From Amphibalanus amphitrite (lineage: Eukaryota; Arthropoda; Thecostraca; Balanomorpha; Balanidae): a DNA stretch of 64,000 nt. Of this stretch, positions 41,065-51,350 are shown piece after piece. The position numbers and the translations under genes are program-made. The notes below the pieces were generated by a model, which was not told the origin of the DNA, ran no database searches, and saw only the letters and a program-made list of their open reading frames with translations. The stretch lies in NCBI RefSeq assembly GCF_019059575.1, contig NW_024881522.1, forward strand, positions 655,001 to 719,000, given 5' to 3'. The stretch's first letter is position 1; the number at the start of each line of letters is the position of its first letter.

Positions 41065-41903
41065 TCACGGCTAAAAAGTAAAAGGTACTTGAGTAAAGCA
41101 ACGATGAAGCGGTGAAAGCTGTCATCAGTAACAAGGCGTTAGACATAAGAAGGGTACATTTTTTGATGGGTATTTGGTATGTGTAACGTTTACTGTGGCC
41201 TCGCATTGGCTATATTCAGCTGTACTTTGTAAGCGTGGCTGCTAAAAGCATTTAGTGTGCGTGTGTGGATGAATATTTGTTTGGCATTTGTATCGGTGAA
41301 TGTTCTTTTTTCATACAATATACTTTCAATTTAACGAATGATAAACGCATTATTTTGTATGGAAGAATGAATGCAGAACTTTACTCAGCTTGATCTTCCT
41401 AAATCGATTAGTGCCTTTTATTAAATCAAAATTGCTAGTCTCAATAGATAGAATATCTGCGTCCTCCACACCATACCGGTTGCTTGGGCGGGCTCAACGT
41501 TAGCCATAAACGTCAGTAAATAATTATCAAAAATACGGATGCGCTGGCGCGTGAGATAAAGAGCACAACTATACAGCTTTCGCGAGACCAGCCAATTGGA
41601 TCCTTCGGAACTGCCAACTTAAAAACGGAAATCCAGCGAAATAATTGGAGCGGTATAGGTACTAAGCTACCATATTTACAGTTGTTAAAATGGAGGTACT
41701 GATAAGCACATAATTTAGTTACACACGACTTATGTAGTACCTAGGTACGTCTAGTCATAGGTCATCCAAATATTCACAAGACTGGAAGCTAGACGACACA
41801 GTGTTAAGTACGATTGTCATTTTTTGACTCAGTGGGGTGGCTGGGAGAAAAAGAAAATAATAACCCCATCTAAATTGAGCAAAATATAGGAAGCAAACAG
41901 CAA
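41065..41903. other. Lectin 3' flank, no further gene recognised
   Basis: AT-rich DNA following the lectin stop. No perfect AATAAA is obvious close by. GATAAA at about 41340-41345, after an A/T-rich stretch, is the nearest candidate polyadenylation signal. No other gene is visible. Confidence 0.4.
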
Positions 41904-42380
41904 TCTATAGCCGTTTCCACTACGGCTAACTGGTACACATTCGGTGTTCCTAAGGCGTAGATTTGGTGCATATTTTGACAAATTAGGTTCATTGTGTCAC
42001 TAAGAAGTTATCCCTTTGGGTTGCACAGTTGCCTATATAGGACTTTTTTAAATAATGAGACATTATTTTCTATTAACACTGAAATAAGCTGGCCATGTGA
42101 GTTTTTGTAACAGAGATTTTCGTGCAGATTTGGTCACAGGGCCTCCTCTAAGGATTTTTCACTGGGTGGGCAAAATTTTCGCCACTTCCCCGCCCAAGGG
42201 CGGATCCAGCCACTTGTTTTGGGGTTCAACCAATTTCAAAACCTGTTACCGGGGGGGGGGGGGGGGGGTGCGGGGATGAGACGAAATAAGCTGTGCCATT
42301 ATTGGAAATAGAATGATAGTTAACGTTTGTCGTATGTTTTATGGTTAGCGATGCTCGAGCGATTCGTTCCAGATTACATG

Positions 42381-42766
42381 TACAGCCCTCAGCAGACTGC
42401 GTGGTAGGTATTCTTTTTCCGACAAAACTGATTATAATTCAAAAGTCATGTTATCAGTCGGTCGAAGCTCACTGCAAATAGATGCACCATGCTCCACTCC
42501 TTCGATACGGCCTATCAATAAACAAAGCATACCTACGCCTTGTGTGGCAACAAAATGTTTAAGTTCGTTTTGGGGGCAAATATAAACTTTTGGGTTTTGT
42601 TGCCGAACTGGATGGAAAATGCATACGATGATAATGCCAATCTAAGCTGCGGAGTCTCGCGCATCTTTCTGTTACGATTTCCGAGTGCCCGATAGCATAG
42701 TATTCGCGTTATTCTCGGTTTTGTCGAAAAAAAGGATACCTACCACGCAGTCTGCAGAGGGCTGTA
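42381..42766. mobile_element. TA-flanked MITE, first of a tandem pair
   Basis: The inverted ends TACAGCCCTC...GCGTGGTAGGTATTC and inverse run for about 47 bp with few changes. The duplicated TA is part of the boundary (42381-42382 and 42765-42766). Both inner flanks carry a GACAAAAC/GTTTTGTC pair. Its partner abuts it at 42767. Confidence 0.75.
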
Positions 42767-43141
42767 CTTGCAGCCCTCCGCAAAAACTGCGTGGTAGGTA
42801 TTCTTATTTCGACAAAACCGATACCTAATATCTCAAAGGTTATGATAATCAGTCGGTCGGAACACATTGCATATAGATGCGCCATGCTCCACCCCTTCGA
42901 TTAATTCAGTCACTGAACAATGTGTACTCTTACCGTAGCAAAAAAGCAAAAGTTTGTTTTGGGGGGAAATATAAACTTGTTGTCAAACTAGATGGAAAAT
43001 GTATACCAAAATAAGCCCAATCTAAGGTGCGGAGTCTCGCGCGTCTTGCTGTTACGATTTCCGAATGACCGTTAGCGTATTCGCGTTATTCTCGGTTTTG
43101 TCGAAAAAAGATACCTACCACGCAGCTTGCAGAGGGTTGTA
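42767..43141. mobile_element. TA-flanked MITE, second of a tandem pair
   Basis: Same family and orientation as the preceding element. Shared words include CTGCGTGGTAGGTATTC, 'cagtcggtcg' and 'ggagtctcgcgc'. It ends in GAGGGTTGTA at 43141. The left terminus (TGCAGCCCTCC) has lost the perfect TA. The two copies are similar enough to suggest local duplication or repeated targeting. Confidence 0.72.
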
Positions 43142-43152
43142 CCTTTATTGTA

Positions 43153-43750
43153 CAGGGTGACACAAAAAAAAAAACGGTCATCACCAAATTTCGAATAACT
43201 TCGGAAGTTTTATTCAGATCATCACCAAACTTCGGCCACTTAAGGTCACACCTATGTAGTAGCAGACATCCACCAAGTTTCAAGTCTTCACTACGAATAC
43301 TTTTAGTACAGTGTGTGTTTTACTGACGCTCCACAATGTGCTCCAGGTGAGCGCCACGGCGCTGCAGGGCGTAGGCACACTTGCATCCGGCGGGCAAAGT
43401 TGTCGATAACCCGATGGCTGTGCACTTTACAGAGTGCAATGGCCTCTGGAGACAGTGCTCAGGGGGTGTGCTACCCCTGAAACGTTATTCTTATCGGGTT
43501 AACGGCAACTTAACCCGCCGGATGCAGGTGTGCCTACGCCCTGCAGCGCCGGGGCGCTCACCTGGAGCACATTGTGGAGCGTCAGTAAAACACACACTGT
43601 ACTAAAAGTATTCGTAGTGAAGACTTGAAACTTGGTGGATGTCTGCTACATAGGTGTGACCTTAAGTGGCCGAAGTTTAGTGATGATCTAAATAAAACTT
43701 CCGAAGTTATTCGAAATTTGGTGATGACCGTTTTTTTTTGTGTCACCCTG
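43153..43750. mobile_element. Mariner-like foldback element with about 250-bp arms
   Basis: TA lies at 43151-43152 and 43751-43752, with ends CAGGGTGACAC. The left arm (43153 to about 43405) is repeated in inverted form at about 43500-43750 with few mismatches, leaving a centre of about 90 bp. Near the inner ends each arm reads, outward, a short basic stretch ARRMQVCL or TRRMQVCL, reminiscent of Tc1/mariner transposase C-termini, followed by stops. It looks like two 3' halves joined head to head. Its transcript would form a long hairpin. Confidence 0.78.
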
Positions 43751-43799
43751 TACGTGCCTTTTCACTTACGAGACAATTACTTGATAACTCCAATATCGG

Positions 43800-44969
43800 C
43801 AGGGGCGTGGCCAAGGGGAGGGGCCACGGGGGCAATGGCCCCCTCCCTTGAGCGCAGAAGGCGCCATGGGGGCCCCACAGGCCCCGGGATATTTTTTTCT
43901 AACACTGGATAAAACGCATTTTACTCGGAAGCAAATTTATATCAATTCAAGTTTCATTTCTGTGGCCCTGGTTACCCGAGGTGCCCCTGATTACCCAATG
44001 GGCCCCTGCACTCATCCGAGGACCCCCGGTTTCCTGGGGCCTCTGGTCGCCCAGGGGGCCCCTGGTCGCTTGGGGGGAGCTAGTCGCCTGGGGGCCCCTG
44101 GTCACCTGGGGTTCTGGTCGCCTGGGCCCCTGCCCCCTGGTCGTCTGAAAGAACGTTTGTCACCTGCAGCGGCATAGCCAAGGAGGGGGCCAAAGGGACC
44201 ATGGCCCCTCCTGGAAGCCAGGGGTCCTTATTCCATAGAGGCCCCTGACTGACACAGTGGGCCCTTGGCGACGCAAAGGCCCTGCGGCAGATCCTTTGAC
44301 ACAGCTGAGTAGTTATTCTTTGGCCAAGAGAGACCCAATTTTAGAGCCTTGGGGCCCTATTGAAACCAGGGGGCCAGTTGGATGGGATGGGTCCAACTTG
44401 GGTCCAACGGTGTGTAAACAGAATCAATGCGTTCCGACTGTTGGTCTGACCCTATATCGGTTTGAGGGAGCTCGGATCGGATCCACTGTCGATCTGAGGG
44501 GCCCTTATCGGTTTGAGGAGGCCCTCAAATGACCTGAACGGGCCCTTAGTTTGTCTGAGAGGGCCCTACGTCGGCCTGACTGGGCCTCTGCAAGTGCAAG
44601 GGGCCTTTTGTCGGTCTGAGTGGCCCTAGACGGCTTATATGACCCTTAGACGGCTTACGAGGCTCTCATGGGCTATAGGGGCCTGTGACGGTCTGAAGAA
44701 CCCTCATCCGACCTACGGGTCCTCAGACCGCCATCAGAACCGGCTGGCGACTCTATGAAGCTATTCGTGGGCCTGTCTAACAGGGGCCCATATACTGCTT
44801 ACCCCCTCAGTTCTAACATTGTTTGTTAATGAATATTTTTTCCATTTATTTGGGCCCCATCCAAAAAAAATATTGGATGCAACCCGATGGCTTTTTGGAT
44901 TTTGAGGGGGTTATCTTGCGCCCTTGTGCGTTTAGCCCCCTCCTTGAGGAAATCCTGGCTACGCTCCTG
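43800..44969. mobile_element. 1.2-kb hAT-type element with satellite arrays, nested
   Basis: The left end CAGGGGCGTGGCCAAGG at 43800 and the imperfect inverse CTGGCTACGCTCCTG ending at 44969 are flanked by AATATCGG and AATATCGA (7 of 8 matching). The interior repeats GGGCCCCTGGTTACC-type units (about 43965-44150), the same 19-bp theme as in 7009-10299, and then a GGCCCTTATCGGTTTGAG-type array (about 44430-44740). A second CATAGCCAAGG/GGCCATGG module at about 44170 suggests internal duplication. No coding. Confidence 0.72.
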
Positions 44970-45213
44970 AATATCGAGCAACCAGAAAACTTTTTTTGAC
45001 CTTCAAACAGCATCCAGTTTGCTTAAGACCGGAAAGGTAGTACCGGACGTCCGGCCGGACCTTTATTTTTGCATTTGCTTCTGGGTGGGCAAATCGACGC
45101 CACTGGGTGGGCAATTGTGGCGACTGGGTGGGCATTTGCCCACCCAGTGGGTATGTTAGAGGAGGCCCTGTTTGGTCAAGTTTGGCAGGTAACCCATCGT
45201 GAAAACGGTTTAT

Positions 45214-45886
45214 TTCAATTGGTGCTTTAGCCTCTGGGCTGAAAGCGTGAGCTCCTTTAGCACAGATGTCGCTTCAGTTCCGATTGCCTTGTGCAGTGGC
45301 CAGCAGGTGATGGGAGTGATATTAGAATCGGATATAGATGACGCTTTAGTCGCTACACATGCTCCTCATTGTCGATAAATGAAGGATGATGATGCAATTC
45401 ACCAATCGAGCTATTCATGAGACGCCACAGACTGACAAGACGATCTAACAGTTGGATAGGTGGGAGCTAAAACCGCCCCACCCGTCTGCACTTGCAGGGT
45501 GCTTCACTATGTGTTTCAACTTTCAAAAAATAAAAGCTATAATGCACATTGCACACATAGGTAGACAACGTTTTTTAAACATTAGGGCATCATTTCATTT
45601 AAAATGGCATTCTTTTCTGTGCAGCAACACCACTTAAACTCGAACGACTTTCATGTGGCTCCCTTTCTCCTGATGCATACTTGAGCACGAAACTGATGAT
45701 GCCTCTTGGGTCGTTGGCGTCGTCAGCTTCCATGGTTTCAGTGAAGTCTCGAGTTGTAGGTACATACGTTTTAACTTCCGAAACATTGCCATTTGCTCTT
45801 TTCTCACGTCTCATGTCTGCAAGGGCCACGTCTGATATATGATATGGGAGATATAAGGCTGCACACCGGCCAGGGGCCTTGGGCGG
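45214..45886. other. No gene recognised
   Basis: Short intergenic stretch between nested MITEs and the next small element. I see no gene or repeat here. Confidence 0.45.
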
Positions 45887-46120
45887 GGGCCCAATCTTAC
45901 CAAATGCCGTGAATGCGCATTCACGGCATTTGGTAACATTTATAACTATTCCACATTCACTTATTCATTCGTTCAGGCAACATTCGTAATTATTGACGCT
46001 ATCAAAATCATTGGGCAAGATTAGCTGGATGTAGATAAAAAAGGTTATCTTTGATATCAGTGCCGTTAAATCCGGCCAGTGCTGCCAAACCCTATTCACG
46101 GCATTGGTAAGATTGGGCCC
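45887..46120. mobile_element. 234-bp MITE with internal 40-bp perfect palindrome
   Basis: The inverted ends GGGCCCAATCTTACC extend through the AAATGCCGTGAAT word, with one base gap on the right. Just inside the left end, 45897-45936 is a perfect 40-bp palindrome made by the left terminal repeat and an adjacent inverted copy of it. The element thus holds three copies of the terminal word. Target duplication was not identified. Confidence 0.7.
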
Positions 46121-46132
46121 AGGGACGGCTGA

Positions 46133-46416
46133 CAATAGCCGTTTTCACGACGGGCTATCCGGCGAATGCACCTAATTTGACGAAATCTGCACCTAATCTC
46201 TTTTACAGCAAATATCTTCATTTTATGAATTTATTTCAGTGTTTTAATCGATGATACTCTCTGATAATATGACAAAGGAGGCATATAAGCAATTAGTGCA
46301 GCCCTAGCTGATAACTTCTAAGAGGTACACTGAGCCTAATTTGACCAAATCTGCACCTAATCTGCACCAAATGTGACCAAATATGTACCAGATGGCCGTC
46401 GTGAAAACGGCTATTG
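46133..46416. mobile_element. MITE, CCGTTTTCACGAC family, copy 2
   Basis: The 284-bp element has nearly perfect inverted ends CAATAGCCGTTTTCACGAC, flanked by TGA at 46130-46132 and 46417-46419. This suggests a 3-bp target duplication as in PIF/Harbinger-type MITEs. It is the best-preserved of three copies in the window. Confidence 0.75.
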
Positions 46417-47850
46417 TGACCCTCAGTCACAGTGACATGACCTCTGTGACCTGACCTGGTATCAGTGACCCCAAATAGCAAAATCGTTAGGTTACAAAAG
46501 TAAGTGTTTTTGGCATTGATCGCACTGCAAATTACAAACATCTTTAAAACATTGCATGTCAAAAATGACTGTTCCGGATGCACGCCGCACGTTCAGGATA
46601 CATGGCTTGGGGCATCCTCCCGTCTGTTCGGTGTGGGTCCGGTTAGCGACCTCCCGTTTGGCTGCAGCTGACTCGTCTGGGTGCTCCCACTGACAGGTGA
46701 CCGACTCTCCCTCCCCTCCTCTCCCTCATTCCTCCCTCCTCTCCCTCGTCCCTCCCCTCCTCATTCCGGGGTGGACCATCTGCCGTCGTCTGTCGGGGCA
46801 GACCGACAGCACTTCTCGGAACTGAACCGTCGGCTTCCCGGCACGCGCTGACGTGGCGGGAGGGGTTGGAAAGGGAACTGAAGCGGGCAATGACCACTAA
46901 ATTGTGGCGCCAAATACTTTACGTTATTGGAGGGGTATCGACTAGTCACATCAATGCTTTTGGCTATCGTTCGACGTGTGTCTCTGTTGTCCTGACGTGT
47001 AACTGTTCTGTTGGATCTGACGTACAATGACTCCTGTGCTTATTTTCATACACGATTTAATTCCATCGTATGCCTTGTCAATTGTCATCCTTGTAATTGC
47101 CAAAAAGAAAATTATTTCGCTTCTTCTGTTTTCATTTCTATAATTTCCATGCTTGGCATCTGGCAGGTAATAATAATGAAGGATCACTTCTCCGATTTTC
47201 TGTTTGGATCTGTTTGAATGGGATGATACCTAAATAAAAAAACTTGAGCCATCCATGAAAATGGCACGAGGCGTTTAAAGTAGGTAGACATATTATTTAA
47301 GAAGTTGAAAACGTTTTTAGACTTGATCTTCTTTGTTCTTAGGCTGTATCAAAGACGACTGACTATACCTACGCATAAAATTAAAAGCCTGATATATGTT
47401 AATTCATAGCTGTAAGTAATGGCTATGTGATGTGTGGGCGTAATAAGTGGGATCATATTCACTGTCCCTTTCAACGTTATAAGTTTTAGTCGCTAAAAAG
47501 CAAGTCTTCACAAAAACAGCAGGGGGGGGGGGGGGCGGTGTCTGCTCTCCCTGACGCCCTGAAGTAGTTGAGTTGAAGCTTCCATCCTGTTAGAGGATAA
47601 CATAGGTACCTATTACAATTACATTTTATTTTTAACCGATATTATAGCACCGCATCTTTTGGACAGACGTTTCATTTATAAACCGTTCTTTCGACTGCAT
47701 TGGCCGGTAGTGTACGTTTATTGATTCGCGTCACCCTGTTTTACCGTTAGTCATACCCTAAGGCTACAACTTTTTGTCAACGGTGCAGTCATTTAATTTT
47801 CCGGCGGCCTCTGAGCCTCGCCCTCCACCAGTTACGGTAGAGCAGGCTAC
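46417..47850. other. No gene recognised; polypyrimidine and poly-G tracts
   Basis: 46700-46765 is an almost pure CT tract (CTCCCTCC-type). 47521-47536 is a poly-G run. Otherwise intergenic or possibly intronic DNA without supportable exons. Confidence 0.45.
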
Positions 47851-48004
47851 ACTGGCCGCTGATTGGCGGCGGCGGCGGCTGCCGGCCGGTAGAATGACTC
47901 AGTAGGCGGGAACCTAAAGCAGCTTTCTCCACGCTGCCGGTATCCCTGCCAGTCGCGTTCGCAGCTTTTGCAAGTGAGGTGCCCCGACTCCTGAACAAGT
48001 AAGT
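47850..48004 (+). promoter_or_regulatory. CpG-rich promoter/first-exon-like block
   Basis: A GC-rich island with an inverted CCAAT box (ATTGG at 47862-47866) and a GGC-repeat stretch. A consensus splice donor GTAAGT follows at 47999-48004. It could be a 5' untranslated exon of a gene on the plus strand, but no downstream coding exon is recognisable. Confidence 0.25.
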
Positions 48005-51000
48005 CCGGCTGTGTTAGCTGGTTTGTTTATAACTTCCTTCGGTCGGTCATTCTTCCTGCAATCAAGTCATTCGGTCGTTTTAGTATGAGTGCTTGTTTAT
48101 CTTGCTTTAATTCAAAGCAACGATTGTTTGTCCAGAAAACGTCTCCGAGAAGAGAAAAGAACGTCTTTGGCTGACATGCAAATATGATGTCATTTTTCAC
48201 ATTTACATGTCCGTATGAAACGTATCTTTGTTGAGTTTCGCCCATTGGGCTAAGTTTGAGTTCCTTTCGTTTTATAACGAATTGGATCTCCGTCGGACTT
48301 AGTCATAGTATGAGTCCCTTGGGGGTGTGGCAGCAGTTGTCGGCACCGTATCAAACTTGTGCTATGTTTAAGTCAAGACACAGTTCGAAATATAGAATTG
48401 CATCATGACACGTCAGGAAATTCCATTATTGAGGAAAACTTTCCGCTTTCCTCTGTTGATACCGTCGGAAGACCTTCAACGTTCGGGACGTTTTGACGGG
48501 CAGGCGCTTATGCTGAACTTCATTGTGGAATATATATTCCTCGTCATGTTACTCTGAGTTCTGCAGCTGTAGCACATTCATTGTTTGTTGATTGAGTTTC
48601 ACGGTCTTCAATTTCGCTTTAGGTAAATGTTTAGAGTGACCTCAGCCTTGATTTTCCAGTCTCATTCCTCCCAATGCGACCCGTAATGGATTGTTTTATA
48701 CGGATTGGGGACGTTTTGGTGGGCGTTGTCTCGCATTACCGATTATAGTGAGCTTCTTTCTTTATGCTTGACCGAGACATCACTTTGTTGTTTACGCATC
48801 GCGACACAAGATGGCAAGACACCCAGCGATATACAAGGGCCTCATTCCCTCACGGCCGAGCTCAGCCCCACCGTGACCCCCCCCCCCCCCCGCCGCCACG
48901 CCCGTGACCCCGACGGCGTGCGGCCGTCTCGAGATCACGTGAGCGTCGTGTCGGGATCGATGCGGTCCCGAGGGGCGCGGCCGGCCGACCGGCACCTCGT
49001 GGCCGGCTTTGGGCGCAGCCATGTTCGCCGCAGCTGCCCCGTGCAGCGCCACCGCGGCGCCACGGACACTATCGCAACAGGAAGTGCCGTGGTAGGAAGC
49101 GGCTTCAGACGCCCCCCCCCCCACTCTCCCGCCCTCTCCGCTGCCCCCCCCCCCTGATTCGGACGCCTTCCGGACAGTGGCTGGCCGTCCCATTTCATTT
49201 AGGTATCTACATTTGCGGTCTGCTGTGCCTCATCCAGCCCTGCCAGAAGCATTCGTGATACTTAGGAGCTTATCTCTTTGTTCTTTGCATTCGGCGGATT
49301 TATTTAGCTCGAGGAGAGCAGATCTTCTCGGCTCTTTGTACCGCAGACCGTTCCTTTATCTGTGCCGGGTCTGGTTTGGTTCAGAAACCAGATGTAAATG
49401 CTCCCGACGACTGCCGAGAGAGTGCATTGCCACCACGAGTTGAGCCGGTGGAGGTCACATTGAACGGCTGGACGATCACGGATCATTTATCTTTGGATGG
49501 CAAAGGAAGGAGCCGACCAGTTTCGACTCCATGCAGTCTTATTACTGGTCTATCTCTGGGTTTCTGGTCCCGACACGCTGAGAGGCACAGAGAAAAGTAA
49601 GAGGAAGGCCAAGGGTAGCACAGGGGTCGTGGTACTGGAAGTGACCCCGACCTATACTGATACTTCGCTCATCCTCCCAGGCCAGGGAAACGAACTGATT
49701 ATGGTCCCAGGCTTGTCCTTGGCAAAGGGAGATGTGCAGTCTAACGACAGAGTTAACTCTGTGTTCGGCATTGGGCAGTAAACAATATGTTTAGTCCGAG
49801 TTGTGTAAAAGATAATGTCCAGGCTAAGGCTTATGACTGGCTGGTTGTCTCCTTTGTTGCATTGCATTCTCCTTTGAACACCATGTGTTCGTCAGATTCT
49901 CCGAATGTGACCTTTCCTTTCCACCCACGTAGTTTAGATATGCCGTCTATTCATTATTATGTAGTCCGCTTGTATCGCTAATTCCTGGTCTCGTCACCAT
50001 CTGGACCAAACGACGGTCCGGTCCGGTCCGGTCCGGGTGGCGAGCCCGGCTGGTCTGGACCGCTCACCGCCGCGTGCCTGAGCCCGTCCGAGCGGCCGTC
50101 AGCTGGCGAGCGGCGCGTCAGCTTGTCAACGGTCAGCAAACGGACATGTTCAGCCGCGCCGTCCGGCCGTGACAACCGGACCGTGACGGACGGGCCGTGA
50201 CGCCGTGACGTAGCCGTGACGCTGACCGCTTCCGGGCGTCACTCGGCGCGGCGCCCGGGCGTCCAGCCGGCGCCCCGGGCTCCAATGTCGAGCCGCGTGC
50301 CTGAGGCTGCTCGACCCCGATACCCACCGCCGCCGCTGCCGCCCGTTCCTCGTTGAATCACCATACAGTTGACTCATAGCGTGAACCGCTGACGACTTGG
50401 CTCTACGTATCACTGCCGACTGCTGCGCTGGCCGCACTGTCACGGAGCACAGTGGCGACCAGTCCGTAGCCGCAGACGTCAACTTGTGGCCTCCGGGTCG
50501 CAGTTGGTGGGGGCTCGAACGGAAACGGGGAGACCACAGCTGATACCGAGCCCGGCGGCTGTCGGGGGTACGGTCGTCCACCAGTATCACATGTCAAACG
50601 CTCAGCTCTAGCGTCCACGCTAGTCTTTTGTACAAAGACGGAATCCGAACATTTCATACATATGCACCAGTTGAATCAGTCGGCAGTCCATAGACTTGCA
50701 GCCTTTTACCTCTGGTGGCTGCATGGCTTCTGCGTTGTTCGCAGCCCTCCCATCCTCTACACTGCACGCCGCTCTTCCTCCATTGTTTTCTTTTGCCCTT
50801 TGTCTCTGAGGTCTCGCTTTGTTTATTGTTAACCGCCGTAAGATCTACGCATTTTAACGCTAAACGCTCCCTTCCATCCATTCCTTGCGCTAAAATAAAT
50901 TTGTATGCATGCATATTCCTTCTATCTTTGTATAAACTTCTCTTTGTATCCATCCCTCGCTCTCTGTCCACTTCATTCGTACCGCTCTTGTCAGCCCTTC

Positions 51001-51250
51001 AGCACCCTACCTCCGCTCCTGCAGTAGCCCCTCCCCTCTCCCCCACCTCTCCCCACTACCCCAGCCGTGTTGGAATGCAGCGAGCTGCCGGCCCGGCCCA
51101 GCCTGGCCGACCCGGTCCGGCTTGCTGACCGGCCGACCGGCCGAGCTGTACCAGCGTGTAGGTTCCGGTTCCCAGGCAGCGACACTTCTCTGGTAACATG
51201 AGTCGCTGACACGAATACAGACGCAGCGTCAACTACCTGGGCGGGCACGG
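48005..51250. other. No gene firmly recognised; GC-rich with homopolymer runs
   Basis: Contains poly-C runs at about 48878-48892 and in the 49110-49160 region. A GGTCC tandem lies at about 50017-50036, and GTGACG repeats at about 50165-50225. An open frame at 49497-49781 (94 residues, plus strand) has a hydrophobic N-terminal stretch (LHAVLLLVYLWVSG) like a signal peptide but no recognised domain. I would not call it a gene without transcript support. Confidence 0.35.
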
Positions 51251-51350
51251 GGAAGGCTGGACCTCGGTTGGACCTCGGTAGGGCCTCGGCTGGACCTCGC
51301 TTGGGCCTCGGTTGAACCTCGTTTGGACCTCAGCTGGATCTGGCTTGGAT
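51251..51350. repeat. 11-bp minisatellite, GGACCTCGGTT unit
   Basis: About eight head-to-tail copies of an 11-bp unit (CTGGACCTCGG and variants) with point differences. It lies in GC-rich non-coding DNA. Confidence 0.75.

Larger units (their letters stand above)
42137..45170. mobile_element. 3.0-kb hAT-type element, itself a host for further insertions
   Basis: The inverted ends CAGGGCCTCCTCTAA lie at 42137 and 45170, flanked by perfect 8-bp duplications TTTGGTCA (42129-42136 and 45171-45178). Just inside both ends are inverted copies of CACTGGGTGGGCAAA, repeated several times on the right. No transposase. It contains two TA MITEs, a mariner-like foldback and a second hAT-type element, so its original length is much shorter. 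A poly-G run lies at about 42251-42269. Confidence 0.88.
41904..45213. mobile_element. MITE, CCGTTTTCACGAC family, copy 3, split by a hAT-type element
   Basis: The left end (about 41906, TATAGCCGTTTCCACTACGG) and right end (about 45195-45210, ATCGTGAAAACGG) belong to the same family as 11244-11532 and 46133-46416. Interior words such as 'agatttggt' and 'gacaaattaggttca' match. The MITE is cut at 42136/42137 by the 3-kb hAT-type element. It is the host of the nested assembly. Confidence 0.65.

Noticed and set aside
49497-49781. 94-codon frame with signal-peptide-like start
   Set aside because: The hydrophobic start is suggestive, but no family is recognised and codon use does not stand out, so it is mentioned only within the region note.
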